Positions 1-9,022 of a stretch of DNA of 57,489 nt are shown here, in pieces. The stretch is from NCBI GenBank assembly GCA_003157015.1, contig PMIJ01000159.1, positions 1 to 57,489 of the forward strand, in the 5' to 3' direction. The translations under genes were made by a program, and so were the position numbers. Position 1 is the stretch's first letter, and every line of letters begins with the position of its first letter. The DNA comes from Bacteroidales bacterium. GTDB taxonomy: Bacteria > Bacteroidota > Bacteroidia > Bacteroidales > VadinHA17. The notes below the pieces were generated by a model, which worked only from the letters and a program-made list of their open reading frames with translations, ran no database searches and was not told where the DNA came from.

Positions 1-1
1 A

Positions 2-538
2 CAAATCAATTACCGCGATAGTCTTGCTGAGTATAATTCTCAAAAAGTAAATTTAAAGCCCAAGCTGTATTATTCGGTGGGAAGTACCTTTATAATTGTT
101 CCTCATTTGGGTACTGTCACTGGTTTTACACTATCTCCTTTTTTATCAGTTCCCTTATCTCCAAAGTTGTCAGTTGATGGCGGAATTATTGTCGGACGCT
201 TTTATTCTGCATTAGGGAATTCTAACCCTGAAAGTGCAATAAATGGGGCATTTAACGAATTATCTGTATACGGATCAGCTAGCTACCATATTAATTCTCA
301 GTTGACTGTATATGGTACCGGGATAAAACAACTTATAGGTACTTCTCCATTTTATATTCTCCCAAAAAGCAGTTATGCCATTGGATCCTCTTATAATTTC
401 GGGAATTTTTCAATAGGTGTTACTTTGCAGAGGTCAAAATGGAATGGTATCCTCAGTCCCTTGCCATTCAATGGCTCTCAGGGATTTTATTCTCCATATG
501 AGCAAAGACCGGGCACATTGACCACATTTGGCCGATGA
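2..538 (+). CDS. 3' part of an outer-membrane beta-barrel-like protein
   Basis: The frame is open from the first bases of the window, so the start lies outside it; the GTG at 77 is internal. The visible 178 residues alternate hydrophobic and polar residues, with many Gly, Ser, Tyr and Asn (for example LSVYGSASYHINSQLTVYG). This is the pattern of outer-membrane beta strands, but I recognise no named family. The last residues (TLTTFGR) and the stop codon at 536-538 are encoded by a repeat that recurs at 3601 and resembles an IS terminus. The natural C-terminus may therefore have been replaced by an insertion. The barrel role is inferred from composition only. Confidence 0.6.
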   Translation, partial: QINYRDSLAEYNSQKVNLKPKLYYSVGSTFIIVPHLGTVTGFTLSPFLSVPLSPKLSVDGGIIVGRFYSALGNSNPESAINGAFNELSVYGSASYHINSQLTVYGTGIKQLIGTSPFYILPKSSYAIGSSYNFGNFSIGVTLQRSKWNGILSPLPFNGSQGFYSPYEQRPGTLTTFGR

Positions 539-636
539 AAAAACCCTTTGCTTACATATTTCAACATCAAACAATTAACTCCAGCCTTGGGTGGTCAATA
601 TTTTCTGGCTGAATATGGTCAGGGCAATTGGCTTTT
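518..636. repeat. IS-terminus-like relic, copy A
   Basis: Starts TTGACCACATTTGGCCG (518-534) and, after about 50 bases, continues with an ACTCCAGCCTTGGGTGGTCA-like block, then CTGGCTGA. Copies at 2360, 3601 and 3921 have the same order: TTGACCACAT..., then ACAAACACTTAACTCCGGG, then GGGTGGTCAATTT and CGGC. The paired GACCAC/GTGGTC words resemble ends of IS21-type elements in Bacteroidota (inference from memory). No transposase is present. This copy supplies the 3' end of the preceding gene. Confidence 0.55.
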
Positions 637-685
637 CTGTAAATTGTGTCTCGTCCTAAAAAAACCTTGCACAGGCAATTCCACC

Positions 686-1960
686 TTACATTTCTTTCTT
701 TTTTAATTCAATTACAGTAATCTCAGGTAAAATTCCAACTCTCCCTGGGTAACCTATAAATCCCAACCCTCTATTTACATATAAATACTGATTCTTTTCC
801 TGGTACAGGCCAGCCCATTCCTTATATATATACTGGATTGGGCTCCATTTGAAACCAGGTATTTCCACTCCAAATTGCATTCCGTGTGTGTGCCCCGATA
901 AGGTAAGGTTAATATTGGGATACTTATTAGTTACTTCTCTTCCCCAATGTGAAGGATCATGTGAGAGTAAAATGTTAACAGGGCAGTAATTAATATTGTT
1001 TGTTGCCTTTTCCAGACTTCCATAATTGGAAAACACATGACTACCACAATTCTGAACACCGATTACAGCAATTTTTTCTCCATTTTGTTCAATATAAATG
1101 TGCTCATCCCAAAGCAAATTCCATCCCAACTGGCTATGAATTTTTCTTAGCTCATTAATCTCATTTTCTTTAGCTTCTATATTACCCCATTTTAAATAAT
1201 CACCATAATCATGATTTCCGAAAATGGACATTACTCCGTTTCTTGCCTCTATTTTTTTCAAAATTTCCATGTATTGCAATACTTCTTCATGCCTGTAATT
1301 AACAAGATCACCCGTAAAAAATACCACATCCGGTTTTTGTTCATTAATTATATTAACAGCCCGGGTAAGCGGTTCAGGACTTAAAAAACTACCAGTATGA
1401 ATATCGGAAACCTGAACTATTCTGAAACCATCAAATGAACCTGGGAGGTCAGGTAAAATGAGTCTCAACTTTCTTACCTTATAATTATACGGATTGAATA
1501 CCATTCCATATATCATGCTGAAGAATGGAATTGAGCCAATAAGTAACCCTGTCTTGATAATAAAATCAGAGCGACTCAGGGTTTTAGCCTTACGGATAGT
1601 TTCAATTGGTTCCGGTTTTTTAACCCAGGACGAAATTTTTATATATAACCAGCGTAATAATCTGACTAAATCATCAACAAGAATGAATAAGACCAGAATA
1701 ATTTTTGAAGGAATGAGAATAATAAGAACGGCGATACTATATGTTCTAAAATATATGTTCCAGCTATGCCAGTCAGATAATTGGGTAAAAACAATTAATC
1801 CATAACAAAAACATGAAACAAACCAATAGATAATCTGTATCCAACGAATCGCGGTTCGTGAATAGCCTCTGGTTGCTAATCGAAAAGCCTGGAAGGCATA
1901 AAGATCGATGAGCAATAAAATTATAAAGAAAAATACGATGCGAGCATTGATATAAAGCAT
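686..1960 (-). CDS. Membrane-anchored calcineurin-like metallophosphoesterase
   Basis: A 424-residue protein of the YkuE/YaeI-like metallophosphoesterase group. The first 110 residues form about three to four hydrophobic segments, with a further segment near residues 135-155. The catalytic domain follows, with the usual metal-ligand motifs in order: DIHTG (about 187), GDLVN (about 218), GNHDY (about 247), SHDPSHW (about 335) and SGHTHG (about 357). The likely job is two-metal phosphoester hydrolysis at the outer face of the inner membrane; some relatives act on UDP-diacylglucosamine or other lipid phosphates, but the substrate cannot be read from sequence. It stands alone between IS-relic repeats. 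A TAACTTTG element on the minus strand (2078-2085) could be a -7 box, but I find no -33 box. Confidence 0.88.
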   Translation of the reverse strand: MLYINARIVFFFIILLLIDLYAFQAFRLATRGYSRTAIRWIQIIYWFVSCFCYGLIVFTQLSDWHSWNIYFRTYSIAVLIILIPSKIILVLFILVDDLVRLLRWLYIKISSWVKKPEPIETIRKAKTLSRSDFIIKTGLLIGSIPFFSMIYGMVFNPYNYKVRKLRLILPDLPGSFDGFRIVQVSDIHTGSFLSPEPLTRAVNIINEQKPDVVFFTGDLVNYRHEEVLQYMEILKKIEARNGVMSIFGNHDYGDYLKWGNIEAKENEINELRKIHSQLGWNLLWDEHIYIEQNGEKIAVIGVQNCGSHVFSNYGSLEKATNNINYCPVNILLSHDPSHWGREVTNKYPNINLTLSGHTHGMQFGVEIPGFKWSPIQYIYKEWAGLYQEKNQYLYVNRGLGFIGYPGRVGILPEITVIELKKKEM

Positions 1961-2187
1961 GAATATTGAAATTAATTTTTAAAGGATCCAGTAATAAGTT
2001 ATAATTATCGACCTTTTGTTCTGTCTATATTACGGTTTCCGGAAAGTTATTAGATTCCTGTTTTAAAGAAATTTCACCAAAGTTACGCTTAAACTTATTA
2101 AATATAAAAATGCTGAATCAAAGTGACCGAAATAAATAGACCGCCAAAGCTGGAGTCAAATACTTGTTTATATCTATGTACATTAAG

Positions 2188-2480
2188 TACTATTAGGCTT
2201 AGCAGACCTCGCTAGGATGACTCTTGTTAGTTCTAGGAGAATTTATAAAGATTTTAAAGGGAAAGATTGGTTCAATTTGATCTATCTACGTAGAACTTAA
2301 AACATCTTAAAAATGGTTATTGTAATTATAACCTCTTAGGTTATAAGATCCCTCCTTTTTTGACCACATCAAAAATCGGTCTAAATTCACCGAACATTCA
2401 AAACAAAACAACAAACACTTAACTCCGGGTTTGGGTGGTCAATTTATTCCGGCCAACTTAACCACCATTTCACCGTTCCC
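2188..2480. repeat. IS-terminus-like relic, copy B, with flanking decayed sequence
   Basis: The gene-free stretch 1961-2488. TTGACCACAT at 2360-2369 starts the second copy of the repeat; ACAAACACTTAACTCCGGG (about 2411-2429), GGGTGGTCAATTTATTCCGG and CCACC follow up to about 2465. The 170 bases before it (from about 2188) are diverged but collinear with 3790-3925, which precedes copy D (shared words such as TTTAAAGG, TGATCTATC, ACATCTT and TATAACC). Both are probably remnants of one larger mobile element. No intact frame remains. Confidence 0.5.
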
Positions 2481-2488
2481 TACTTATC

Positions 2489-3481
2489 TCATACTTCACT
2501 GAACTTTATCAGCATCTGTCGTTTTTCATCCCATAATCTAAGAAGAAGTGATTCGAACGCTGAAAAAAAAGTGACAGGTTTTATATCCCAAAACATACTG
2601 TTTTCATCATGACATTTTTTAAGATTGTAATTAGGGATACGTGTACTGAGATGGTGGATATGATGATATCCGATATTCCCTGTAAACCAGTTGAGTATCC
2701 ACGGAAGTTTGAATAATGAACTACCCTTCAGTGCAACTGTTTTATAATCCCAGTTATTGGAGTTGGTCCATACAACATGTCTGAACTGATGCTGGACATA
2801 AAACAACCACACACCGTGTCCAGTCGCAATGAAAAGTATCGGAATCTGTATGAGCAGGAATGTTTTCCATCCGACCAGCAGTATAATCACAATGATAGCT
2901 GCAACAAGTGAAAGCGTTGATAAATGAACAAACATCTTCTCTTTTGCTGACATATATTTTTTTGTAAACCTCTGCCCAACAGTAAATACCAATATGGGTG
3001 CAATAACGAAAAGGACCACAGGGTTCCTGTAAATACGGTAATAAAGTCGCCTGAACTGAGAGAGATTCTGGTACTCATTTACAGTCAGGGTCAAAACATC
3101 GCCAATTCCTCTTTTTTCAAGATTCCCGACAGTCAGATGATGTATTTTATGTTCATAATGCCATTTATGATATGGTGTGAAAACAATCAATCCGGTAATT
3201 ATGCCAACGGCTTTGCATAACCGCTTTGATTTGAAAAAAGAACCATGTCCGCAGTCATGAAAAATAATGAATATCCTTACCATAAAACCTGCGGCAAAGA
3301 CCGATAAAAGCAATGTCAACAGGTAAGAAATCCGTATAGTATAAATCATCGCAATCCAAAGGATAATATAGGGTCCCACGGAATTGATGATTTGCCACCA
3401 GCTTCGCCGCGGATCAGGCGAGTTGTATCTTGAAACGATCTTAATCCATTCTGTATTTGATTCCGTCTTTCTGGAATTCAT
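2489..3481 (-). CDS. Fatty acid desaturase
   Basis: A 330-residue integral-membrane desaturase of the acyl-lipid (DesA/delta-12) type. It has the three histidine clusters that hold the diiron centre: HDCGHGSFF (about 75-83), HKIHH (about 111-115) and HHIHH (about 274-278). Hydrophobic segments lie near 40-72 and 155-230, and the length is normal for the family. Expected reaction: oxygen-dependent introduction of a double bond into a membrane fatty-acyl chain, with electrons from a ferredoxin or similar donor. The need for oxygen suggests the host meets air at least at times. It is monocistronic, flanked by IS-relic copies B and C; the regiospecificity is unknown. Confidence 0.88.
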   Translation of the reverse strand: MNSRKTESNTEWIKIVSRYNSPDPRRSWWQIINSVGPYIILWIAMIYTIRISYLLTLLLSVFAAGFMVRIFIIFHDCGHGSFFKSKRLCKAVGIITGLIVFTPYHKWHYEHKIHHLTVGNLEKRGIGDVLTLTVNEYQNLSQFRRLYYRIYRNPVVLFVIAPILVFTVGQRFTKKYMSAKEKMFVHLSTLSLVAAIIVIILLVGWKTFLLIQIPILFIATGHGVWLFYVQHQFRHVVWTNSNNWDYKTVALKGSSLFKLPWILNWFTGNIGYHHIHHLSTRIPNYNLKKCHDENSMFWDIKPVTFFSAFESLLLRLWDEKRQMLIKFSEV

Positions 3482-3549
3482 ATTTACTGATTTTTCGATT
3501 AGTGCCTGGAAAGGATATTTTCAAAATAAAATATGAGATAATCAGAATA

Positions 3550-3581
3550 CAAAATTACAGCTTTTAGCATCTAAGAGCAAT
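3550..3581 (-). promoter_or_regulatory. Possible promoter of the desaturase gene
   Basis: On the minus strand, TAATTTTG (3550-3557) fits the Bacteroidota -7 box TANNTTTG. ATTG (3578-3581) lies about 20 bases upstream, in place of the -33 box TTTG. Transcription would start near 3543, leaving a leader of about 60 bases. Confidence 0.35.
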
Positions 3582-3600
3582 ATTATAAAAGCTAAGTATA

Positions 3601-3712
3601 TTGACCACATTTGGCCGGTCAGCTTAATCTTAACATACATAACTTTACAACAAACACTTAACTCCGGGTTGGGGTGGTCAATTTCTTACGGCTAAGGGTG
3701 GCCAAAGGCATT
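3601..3712. repeat. IS-terminus-like relic, copy C (best preserved)
   Basis: TTGACCACATTTGGCCGG at 3601-3618, then ACAAACACTTAACTCCGGG (about 3651-3669), GGGGTGGTCAATTTC and ACGGCTAAGGGTGGCC up to about 3703. It shares its first 17 bases with copy A and its central block with copy B. The gene-free stretch 3482-4143 holds this copy, copy D and nothing else I can name. Confidence 0.55.
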
Positions 3713-3789
3713 GGATTTATTAATAAGAAAAGAAAGGTGTAAATTACCACCGACCTTTGTTTAAATTTAAACGGATTGACATTTTTATG

Positions 3790-4012
3790 ATATAGTAGAA
3801 CCAGCCCTCACCAGGTTGATTCTGGGAAAGTTTAAATGGGATTTAAAGGCAAAGGCTATCTGAATATGATCTATCGATGACAACCTCAGAACATCTTGAG
3901 AATTGAATTTTACTTATAACCGATCATTCAACTACTCTTGCCGGTCTTCTTTCAACCAACATCCATAATAAAACAATAAGCACTAACTGCGGCTTTGGGT
4001 TGTCAATTTCAG
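3790..4012. repeat. IS-terminus-like relic, copy D, with flanking decayed sequence
   Basis: The most diverged copy. CACTAACTGCGGCTTTGGGT (3980-3999) and TGTCAATTTC match the central block of copies B and C. The upstream 3790-3925 is collinear with 2188-2355, so copies B and D share more sequence than the terminus alone. No open frame survives. Confidence 0.4.
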
Positions 4013-4143
4013 TTTGAATTTCAAATGATATTGTCCGGGATTTCATATGCCTATAAGCAATAATCTTGTTATAAAATTTTTAATAATCGAGTTGTATTGA
4101 ATTGAAATATTTTTTACATTGCATTAGGCGAATAATAGATTAA

Positions 4144-4305
4144 GTGAAACCAATTCCGCGAAGAAAATTCATTCAGGGTTCTGCCACGATTAGCAGTTCT
4201 TTGTTATTGATTCCCGCTTTTAAGGCAAGCAGATTTTTGGAGACACACCCTATTGGAATCTACTTTTTAAAAGAATACGGGATTGATAAGACCCTGATAC
4301 CATGA
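4144..4305 (+). pseudogene. Orphan twin-arginine leader, remnant of a lost gene
   Basis: A GTG-started frame of 53 codons opens with RRKFIQGSA at residues 6-14, followed by a hydrophobic run (SSSLLLIPAF). This is a classic Tat export signal. After about 30 residues the frame continues with FLETHPIGIYFLKEYGIDK and stops at 4303-4305. No mature domain follows. It is too short for an enzyme and lies next to IS relics, so I read it as the 5' remnant of a Tat-exported protein (for example a sulfatase or oxidoreductase; family not determinable). A chance frame is possible, though the complete Tat motif makes this less likely. Confidence 0.4.
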
Positions 4306-4372
4306 AAATACCTTAAAACGGACCTCTGACACATCTTCCATAGCCATTAATTAGCTGCAAATAAATCTTTTA

Positions 4373-5110
4373 ATGAACAGATATATTTATAGATTCTTAT
4401 TATTTTTTGCCATTCTTCCGGGGCCGTTCGCTCTTTATGGTATAATCCCCGATTTTATCGGATATGGACATGTCAAACCCTGTCAGCAGGACACCTTAAT
4501 TCAGCAGGACACCTTAATAAAGAATCAGATTCTTTATAATGGTAAGATGTGGAGCAACCTATATATCAATGTGAAAGGCGATCAATTCATTTTTTCCAAA
4601 GAGTTTTTACAGGGGTCGCTGACAATGAATGGATGCTATAAGAAGAACATTCTAATCAACTACGATATTTATAATGATGAGTTACTGACTCTGGGGAAAA
4701 ATGGATCAATTATACAGCTGAACAAAGAAATGGTTGACAGCTTTACTCTGGTATTCACAGGTAAAACACACAAATTTGTAAATATACAGGAGGATAGTTT
4801 GCCAGGAATAAAAGGTTATGCCAAAATGTTATATAGAGGAAAATCTGCACTCTATGTCAAGTATAAGAAAGAAATTGCAGTACTTGAGGTTGATAACAAG
4901 TTCGATCTGTTTTTCCCGACATCTCGGATTTACTTCCTGAAAGAAGGGAAAGTTCATCAGATATCAAGTAAAAATGATCTATTAAAGGTTTTACGTGAAG
5001 ATAAAATCCGGATAAAAGACTTCATAAAAAAGAACAGGCTGAAAGTTTCAATAATGGAGCCCGAGAGTTTTATTACTGTAATCAGGTATTATGACAGTTT
5101 AAGCAGATAG
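4373..5110 (+). CDS. Conserved secreted protein of unknown function
   Basis: A 245-residue protein with an N-terminal hydrophobic segment (residues 5-25) that can act as signal or anchor, followed by a mostly beta region. I recognise no named domain. Segments such as LYNGKMWSNLYINVKGDQF, YDIYNDELLTL, and GYAKMLYRGKSALYVKYKKE feel like a conserved Bacteroidota family often found near TonB receptors (memory, not verified). An 18-bp perfect tandem duplication (4483-4500 and 4501-4518) gives the repeated residues QQDTLI-QQDTLI just after the leader. It ends 10 bases before the STN-TonB receptor, so it is probably the first gene of that operon. Confidence 0.7.
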   Translation: MNRYIYRFLLFFAILPGPFALYGIIPDFIGYGHVKPCQQDTLIQQDTLIKNQILYNGKMWSNLYINVKGDQFIFSKEFLQGSLTMNGCYKKNILINYDIYNDELLTLGKNGSIIQLNKEMVDSFTLVFTGKTHKFVNIQEDSLPGIKGYAKMLYRGKSALYVKYKKEIAVLEVDNKFDLFFPTSRIYFLKEGKVHQISSKNDLLKVLREDKIRIKDFIKKNRLKVSIMEPESFITVIRYYDSLSR

Positions 5111-5120
5111 ACTTGTAAAT

Positions 5121-7853
5121 ATGAAATTAAAGATCCCTATCCTCATTATTATATTATCCTCATCGCTGACAATGAAAGCTCAGGAGCAATACAAGTTATC
5201 ATTAAATTGCAAGGATATTTCATTTATCGATTTTGTAACCAAAGTCGAAAAAATTCTTCCTGTAAAATTCTATTACATGGAGGAATGGGTTAAAGATATG
5301 AAGTTAGGTGATTATCCTGATTGCGCAACCCTCTCATGTGTTTTGGACAATTTGCTCAGGGGAACATCTCTTTATTATTATTTTGATGATTTGGGGAATA
5401 TAATTCTCACAAAAAATTATGCCGTTAAGGTTAATAATACTCCGTTGGGGGAAAATAAAAAATTCCTTCCGCCAACTGATTATTCAAACTCTGCAGATAA
5501 TCAACAGGGGGCAGGGAATTTATCTGTTGAGATCGGGAATCCAGCTGAAAAGAATAAACTCGGGAATGTTACTATCACTGGATATATCAATAATAAGAAT
5601 ACCAGGGAACCCGTAGCCGGAGTAACAGTGTTCGTTCAGAAACTTTCAATCGGAAGTGTGTCCAATGAATATGGGTTCTATACTTTAACCCTGCCAAGAG
5701 GACCTCACTTTCTTCAGTTTACATTCATGGGGATGAAAGATAAAGCGGTCAATATGAATCTTTATGGAGCAGGGGAACTCAATGTTGAAATGAACAGTGT
5801 TATGATTCCTTTAAAAGAGACAGTTATCTCAGCTCAGAAGAGTATTACACTCCAGCGATTTGAGGTAGGTGCAGAGAAAATCAACATAACATCTTTCAAG
5901 TTGTTACCAACAGCAATGGGAGAATCGGATATTATAAAAAGCATCCTTTTACTTCCTGGTGTTCAGTCTGTTGGAGAGGGTTCAGCTGGGTTTAATGTAA
6001 GAGGAGGCTCAGCCGATCAGAACCTCATCCTACTTTATGGTGCGCCGCTATATAATTCCTCACATTTCTTTGGATTCTTTTCGGCTATTAATTCCGACAT
6101 AATAAAGGATGTAACATTATATAAAGGCGGGATACCCAGCAAGTATGGAGGAAGAATTTCCTCAGTACTTGATATCGGATCAAAAGAAGGCAACAGAGAA
6201 GAATTTGCAGGCAATGCAGGTATCAGCCCGATTACTACTCATATATCATTGGAAGGGCCTATAATAAAGGATACACTGACCTATATTCTGACTGCCCGAA
6301 CTACTTACTCAAACTGGATATTCGGTCTGATTAAAAATCCTGCTCTTCACAATAGCAGAGCATCATTTTACGATCTGAACGGGAAATTAACTTATGACTT
6401 GAATAAAAATAATAGAATAGAATTTTCTGCATACACTAGTCACGATGAATTCCGATTCAACACAGACTCTACCTATAGGTATAACAACAATATTCTTGCT
6501 TTAAAATGGCGTCATTATTTCAACAGCAGGTTTTTTTCTTCGCTTTCACTAAATAACAGTTCATATAATTACGATATTTCGAGCCAAAATATTCCTATAG
6601 AGGCATTTATATTATCTCATAAAGTTAACAGTACCGGTTTAAAAGCGGATATTAACTGGTTCCTTGGAAGAAATGAAATTAATTTTGGTATTGATCTTAC
6701 AAGATATGACATAATTCCTGGCACTTATCTCCCGTACAATGATTCATCGCTTGTTATACCACGAAGAATAGAAAAAGAACGTGCCTGGGAAGGGGCCTTG
6801 TACATTGAAGACAAATTTGTCGCAACAGAATTTCTGTCGATTAATGTCGGAATGAGAATGTCCTCTTATTTCTCACTGGGACCTCAAACAGTTTTGCTCT
6901 ACGACCCCGAGTTTTCGAAGAGTACAACGACTATTACCGATACTCTTAAATTCAAGCCCGGTAAAGTCATCAGCAAATATGCAGGTCCGGAGTTCAGAGT
7001 TTCGCTAAATTTCAGGATTTCTGATAATAACTCCTTTAAGATCAATTATAACAGGACAAGACAATATCTGCATCTTCTTTCAAATTCAACTTCCATTGCT
7101 CCTACAGATACATGGCAACTCAGTGATTATTATCTTAAACCTGAGATTGGTGACCAGGTTGCAATAGGTTATTATGAAATGTTATTTGGAAATTCATTTG
7201 AAGCTTCAGCTGAAATTTATTATAAGGGAATTAGGAATATGATAGACTATAAAGCTGGAACGAATCTGATTATGGATGAAAACATTGAAAGAGATATTGT
7301 AAATGTCAAGGGTAAGGCTTATGGGTTGGAATTGGTTTTGAAGAAGACTGAAGGTAAATTCCGCTATAGTATTGGTTATACATATTCAAGAACCTTTGTT
7401 AAAAGTCTGGGGATGTTTAGTGATGAGGTTATTAATTCAGGAAAATGGTTTCCTGCTAATTTTGATAAACCCAATGACCTCGACGTTACATTTAATTATA
7501 TTCTCTCACGTCGTTTAAGTTTCTCATCAAACTATTCCTGGAGCACAGGACGTCCTATAACTTATCCAGTTGCCACTTATCGTGTTGCCGATAAGTTAAT
7601 AGTAACGTATTCTGACAGGAATGCGCATAGAATACCGGATTATGCACGTCTGGATCTTTCATTAAGGGTAAGTGGAAATCTTAAGTCACATAGAATTGCT
7701 CATCCATACTGGACTTTCTCAGTCTATAATGTTTTAGGACGGCAAAATGTTTACTCAGTATATTTCAAAAAAGTAAATGAGAATATCCAGGGGTATGAAT
7801 TGTCTATATTTGGAAGACCAATTCCGTCAGTTACTTTTAACTTTGATTTTTAA
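5121..7853 (+). CDS. STN-domain TonB-dependent outer-membrane receptor
   Basis: A 910-residue receptor. A signal peptide (residues 1-20, cut before QEQYKL) is followed by an STN-like domain (about 25-100), a carboxypeptidase-D regulatory-like beta-sandwich (about 148-235), a plug (about 255-355, with PGVQSVGEGSAGFNVRGGS and DVTLYKGGIPSKYGG) and a long barrel ending in a Phe (TFNFDF). STN domains usually talk to an anti-sigma factor or the TonB system; no sigma/anti-sigma pair lies here. Substrate unknown. The 7-base gap to the DUF4249 gene and the gene order TonB receptor, DUF4249, MG2-like recur widely in Bacteroidota, suggesting one import or secretion unit. DUF4249 pairing is established as a frequent neighbourhood, but its function is not. 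Confidence 0.9.
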   Translation: MKLKIPILIIILSSSLTMKAQEQYKLSLNCKDISFIDFVTKVEKILPVKFYYMEEWVKDMKLGDYPDCATLSCVLDNLLRGTSLYYYFDDLGNIILTKNYAVKVNNTPLGENKKFLPPTDYSNSADNQQGAGNLSVEIGNPAEKNKLGNVTITGYINNKNTREPVAGVTVFVQKLSIGSVSNEYGFYTLTLPRGPHFLQFTFMGMKDKAVNMNLYGAGELNVEMNSVMIPLKETVISAQKSITLQRFEVGAEKINITSFKLLPTAMGESDIIKSILLLPGVQSVGEGSAGFNVRGGSADQNLILLYGAPLYNSSHFFGFFSAINSDIIKDVTLYKGGIPSKYGGRISSVLDIGSKEGNREEFAGNAGISPITTHISLEGPIIKDTLTYILTARTTYSNWIFGLIKNPALHNSRASFYDLNGKLTYDLNKNNRIEFSAYTSHDEFRFNTDSTYRYNNNILALKWRHYFNSRFFSSLSLNNSSYNYDISSQNIPIEAFILSHKVNSTGLKADINWFLGRNEINFGIDLTRYDIIPGTYLPYNDSSLVIPRRIEKERAWEGALYIEDKFVATEFLSINVGMRMSSYFSLGPQTVLLYDPEFSKSTTTITDTLKFKPGKVISKYAGPEFRVSLNFRISDNNSFKINYNRTRQYLHLLSNSTSIAPTDTWQLSDYYLKPEIGDQVAIGYYEMLFGNSFEASAEIYYKGIRNMIDYKAGTNLIMDENIERDIVNVKGKAYGLELVLKKTEGKFRYSIGYTYSRTFVKSLGMFSDEVINSGKWFPANFDKPNDLDVTFNYILSRRLSFSSNYSWSTGRPITYPVATYRVADKLIVTYSDRNAHRIPDYARLDLSLRVSGNLKSHRIAHPYWTFSVYNVLGRQNVYSVYFKKVNENIQGYELSIFGRPIPSVTFNFDF

Positions 7854-7860
7854 AATATTC

Positions 7861-8994
7861 ATGAAAAACATCTGGCAAATATTTTTAGTGTCGTTCATAC
7901 TTCTGTCAAGCAGTTGTATAAAAGAGTTTACTCCTCAGACGACTGAGGCTAAGGGAATGATTATAGTTGACGGGTTGATAACGGACAAACCGGAAGCTTA
8001 TACAATAAAACTTTCCAACCCGAATAATCTGGGGGAAAGTAATGTGCCAGAACCTATATCAGGATGCGTCGTCAACATATCCGATGATTCTGGTCAGTCA
8101 TTCAGTTTCACTGAAATGACTCCGGGAGTATATACTTCAGACTCGACAGTATTCCAGGGTATTGTAGGACGGTTTTATACTCTGCACATCAGTACAAACT
8201 TCAATAATTCTAATCATAATTATGAGTCAATTCCGATTGAACTTAAACCATCGCCTCCAATCGACACCCTTTATTATGAGAAAATAGCCTTTAAGGAAGG
8301 AACAGGAGGTGTATCATCAGAGGAGGGTTGTCAGATTTATTTAGATACACATGATCCAAATAACAAATGTAAATTTTTCAGATGGGAATACATTGAGACC
8401 TGGGAGTTTCGGCTTCCCTATAGTGTTCCGAACAATATATGCTGGGTATCAAATAATTCTGATGTAATTAATATCAAAAACACTTCTGGTATTGAGGAAG
8501 ACAGGATTAGTAAGTATCCATTGAACTTAGTTTCGAACTTAACCGACAGATTACGTGAAAAATACAGCATTTTGGTGAATCAGTACTCTCTGAATGAAAA
8601 TGAATACCTCTATTGGCAGAAATTGCAGAGTACTTCTGAACAGGTAGGTGGTTTGTACGATATAGCGCCGGCTGCAATTCCCAGCAATGTATATTGTATT
8701 GATGATCAGAATCAAAAGGTATTTGGTTATTTCAGTGTTTCAGGTTGTACATCCAAACGGATCTTCATAAGAGATAATTTTGCTGGTGTATACACTCCAT
8801 ATACAAATGATGCATGTATTGCCGATACTATTTTCGGCAATGGCCCAATTGCTTATCTGAATACATCTGTTTGGGTAATTATATATCACTCCGTACCACC
8901 ACCATCTTACAGAATAATTACATATTCCAATTTTTGTTATGATTGTACACTTAGAGGTACAAAAATAAGACCTGATTTCTGGGAAGGGGATTAA
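7861..8994 (+). CDS. DUF4249 family lipoprotein
   Basis: I take the ATG at 7861, seven bases after the receptor stop; the frame is open back to 7777, but that part overlaps the receptor gene. The 377-residue product begins with a lipoprotein signal (FILLSSSC, Cys near residue 18). It then has the DUF4249 pattern: IIVDGLITD, beta-rich core, KYSILVNQYSLNENEYLYW, GYFSVSG, KRIFI, and a C-terminal Cys pair before RPDFW. It is probably an outer-membrane lipoprotein partner of the receptor. The gene at 39222-40343 in the island is a close paralogue, matching along its whole length (for example YLDTHDPN/YLDTHDPT and INIKNTS in both). Confidence 0.88.
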   Translation: MKNIWQIFLVSFILLSSSCIKEFTPQTTEAKGMIIVDGLITDKPEAYTIKLSNPNNLGESNVPEPISGCVVNISDDSGQSFSFTEMTPGVYTSDSTVFQGIVGRFYTLHISTNFNNSNHNYESIPIELKPSPPIDTLYYEKIAFKEGTGGVSSEEGCQIYLDTHDPNNKCKFFRWEYIETWEFRLPYSVPNNICWVSNNSDVINIKNTSGIEEDRISKYPLNLVSNLTDRLREKYSILVNQYSLNENEYLYWQKLQSTSEQVGGLYDIAPAAIPSNVYCIDDQNQKVFGYFSVSGCTSKRIFIRDNFAGVYTPYTNDACIADTIFGNGPIAYLNTSVWVIIYHSVPPPSYRIITYSNFCYDCTLRGTKIRPDFWEGD

Positions 8995-9022
8995 TGACAA
9001 GTTATCGACGAAAGTATTATAA

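Noticed and set aside
7777..7860. Longer start of the DUF4249 lipoprotein
   Set aside because: It overlaps the receptor gene and would bury the lipoprotein signal.
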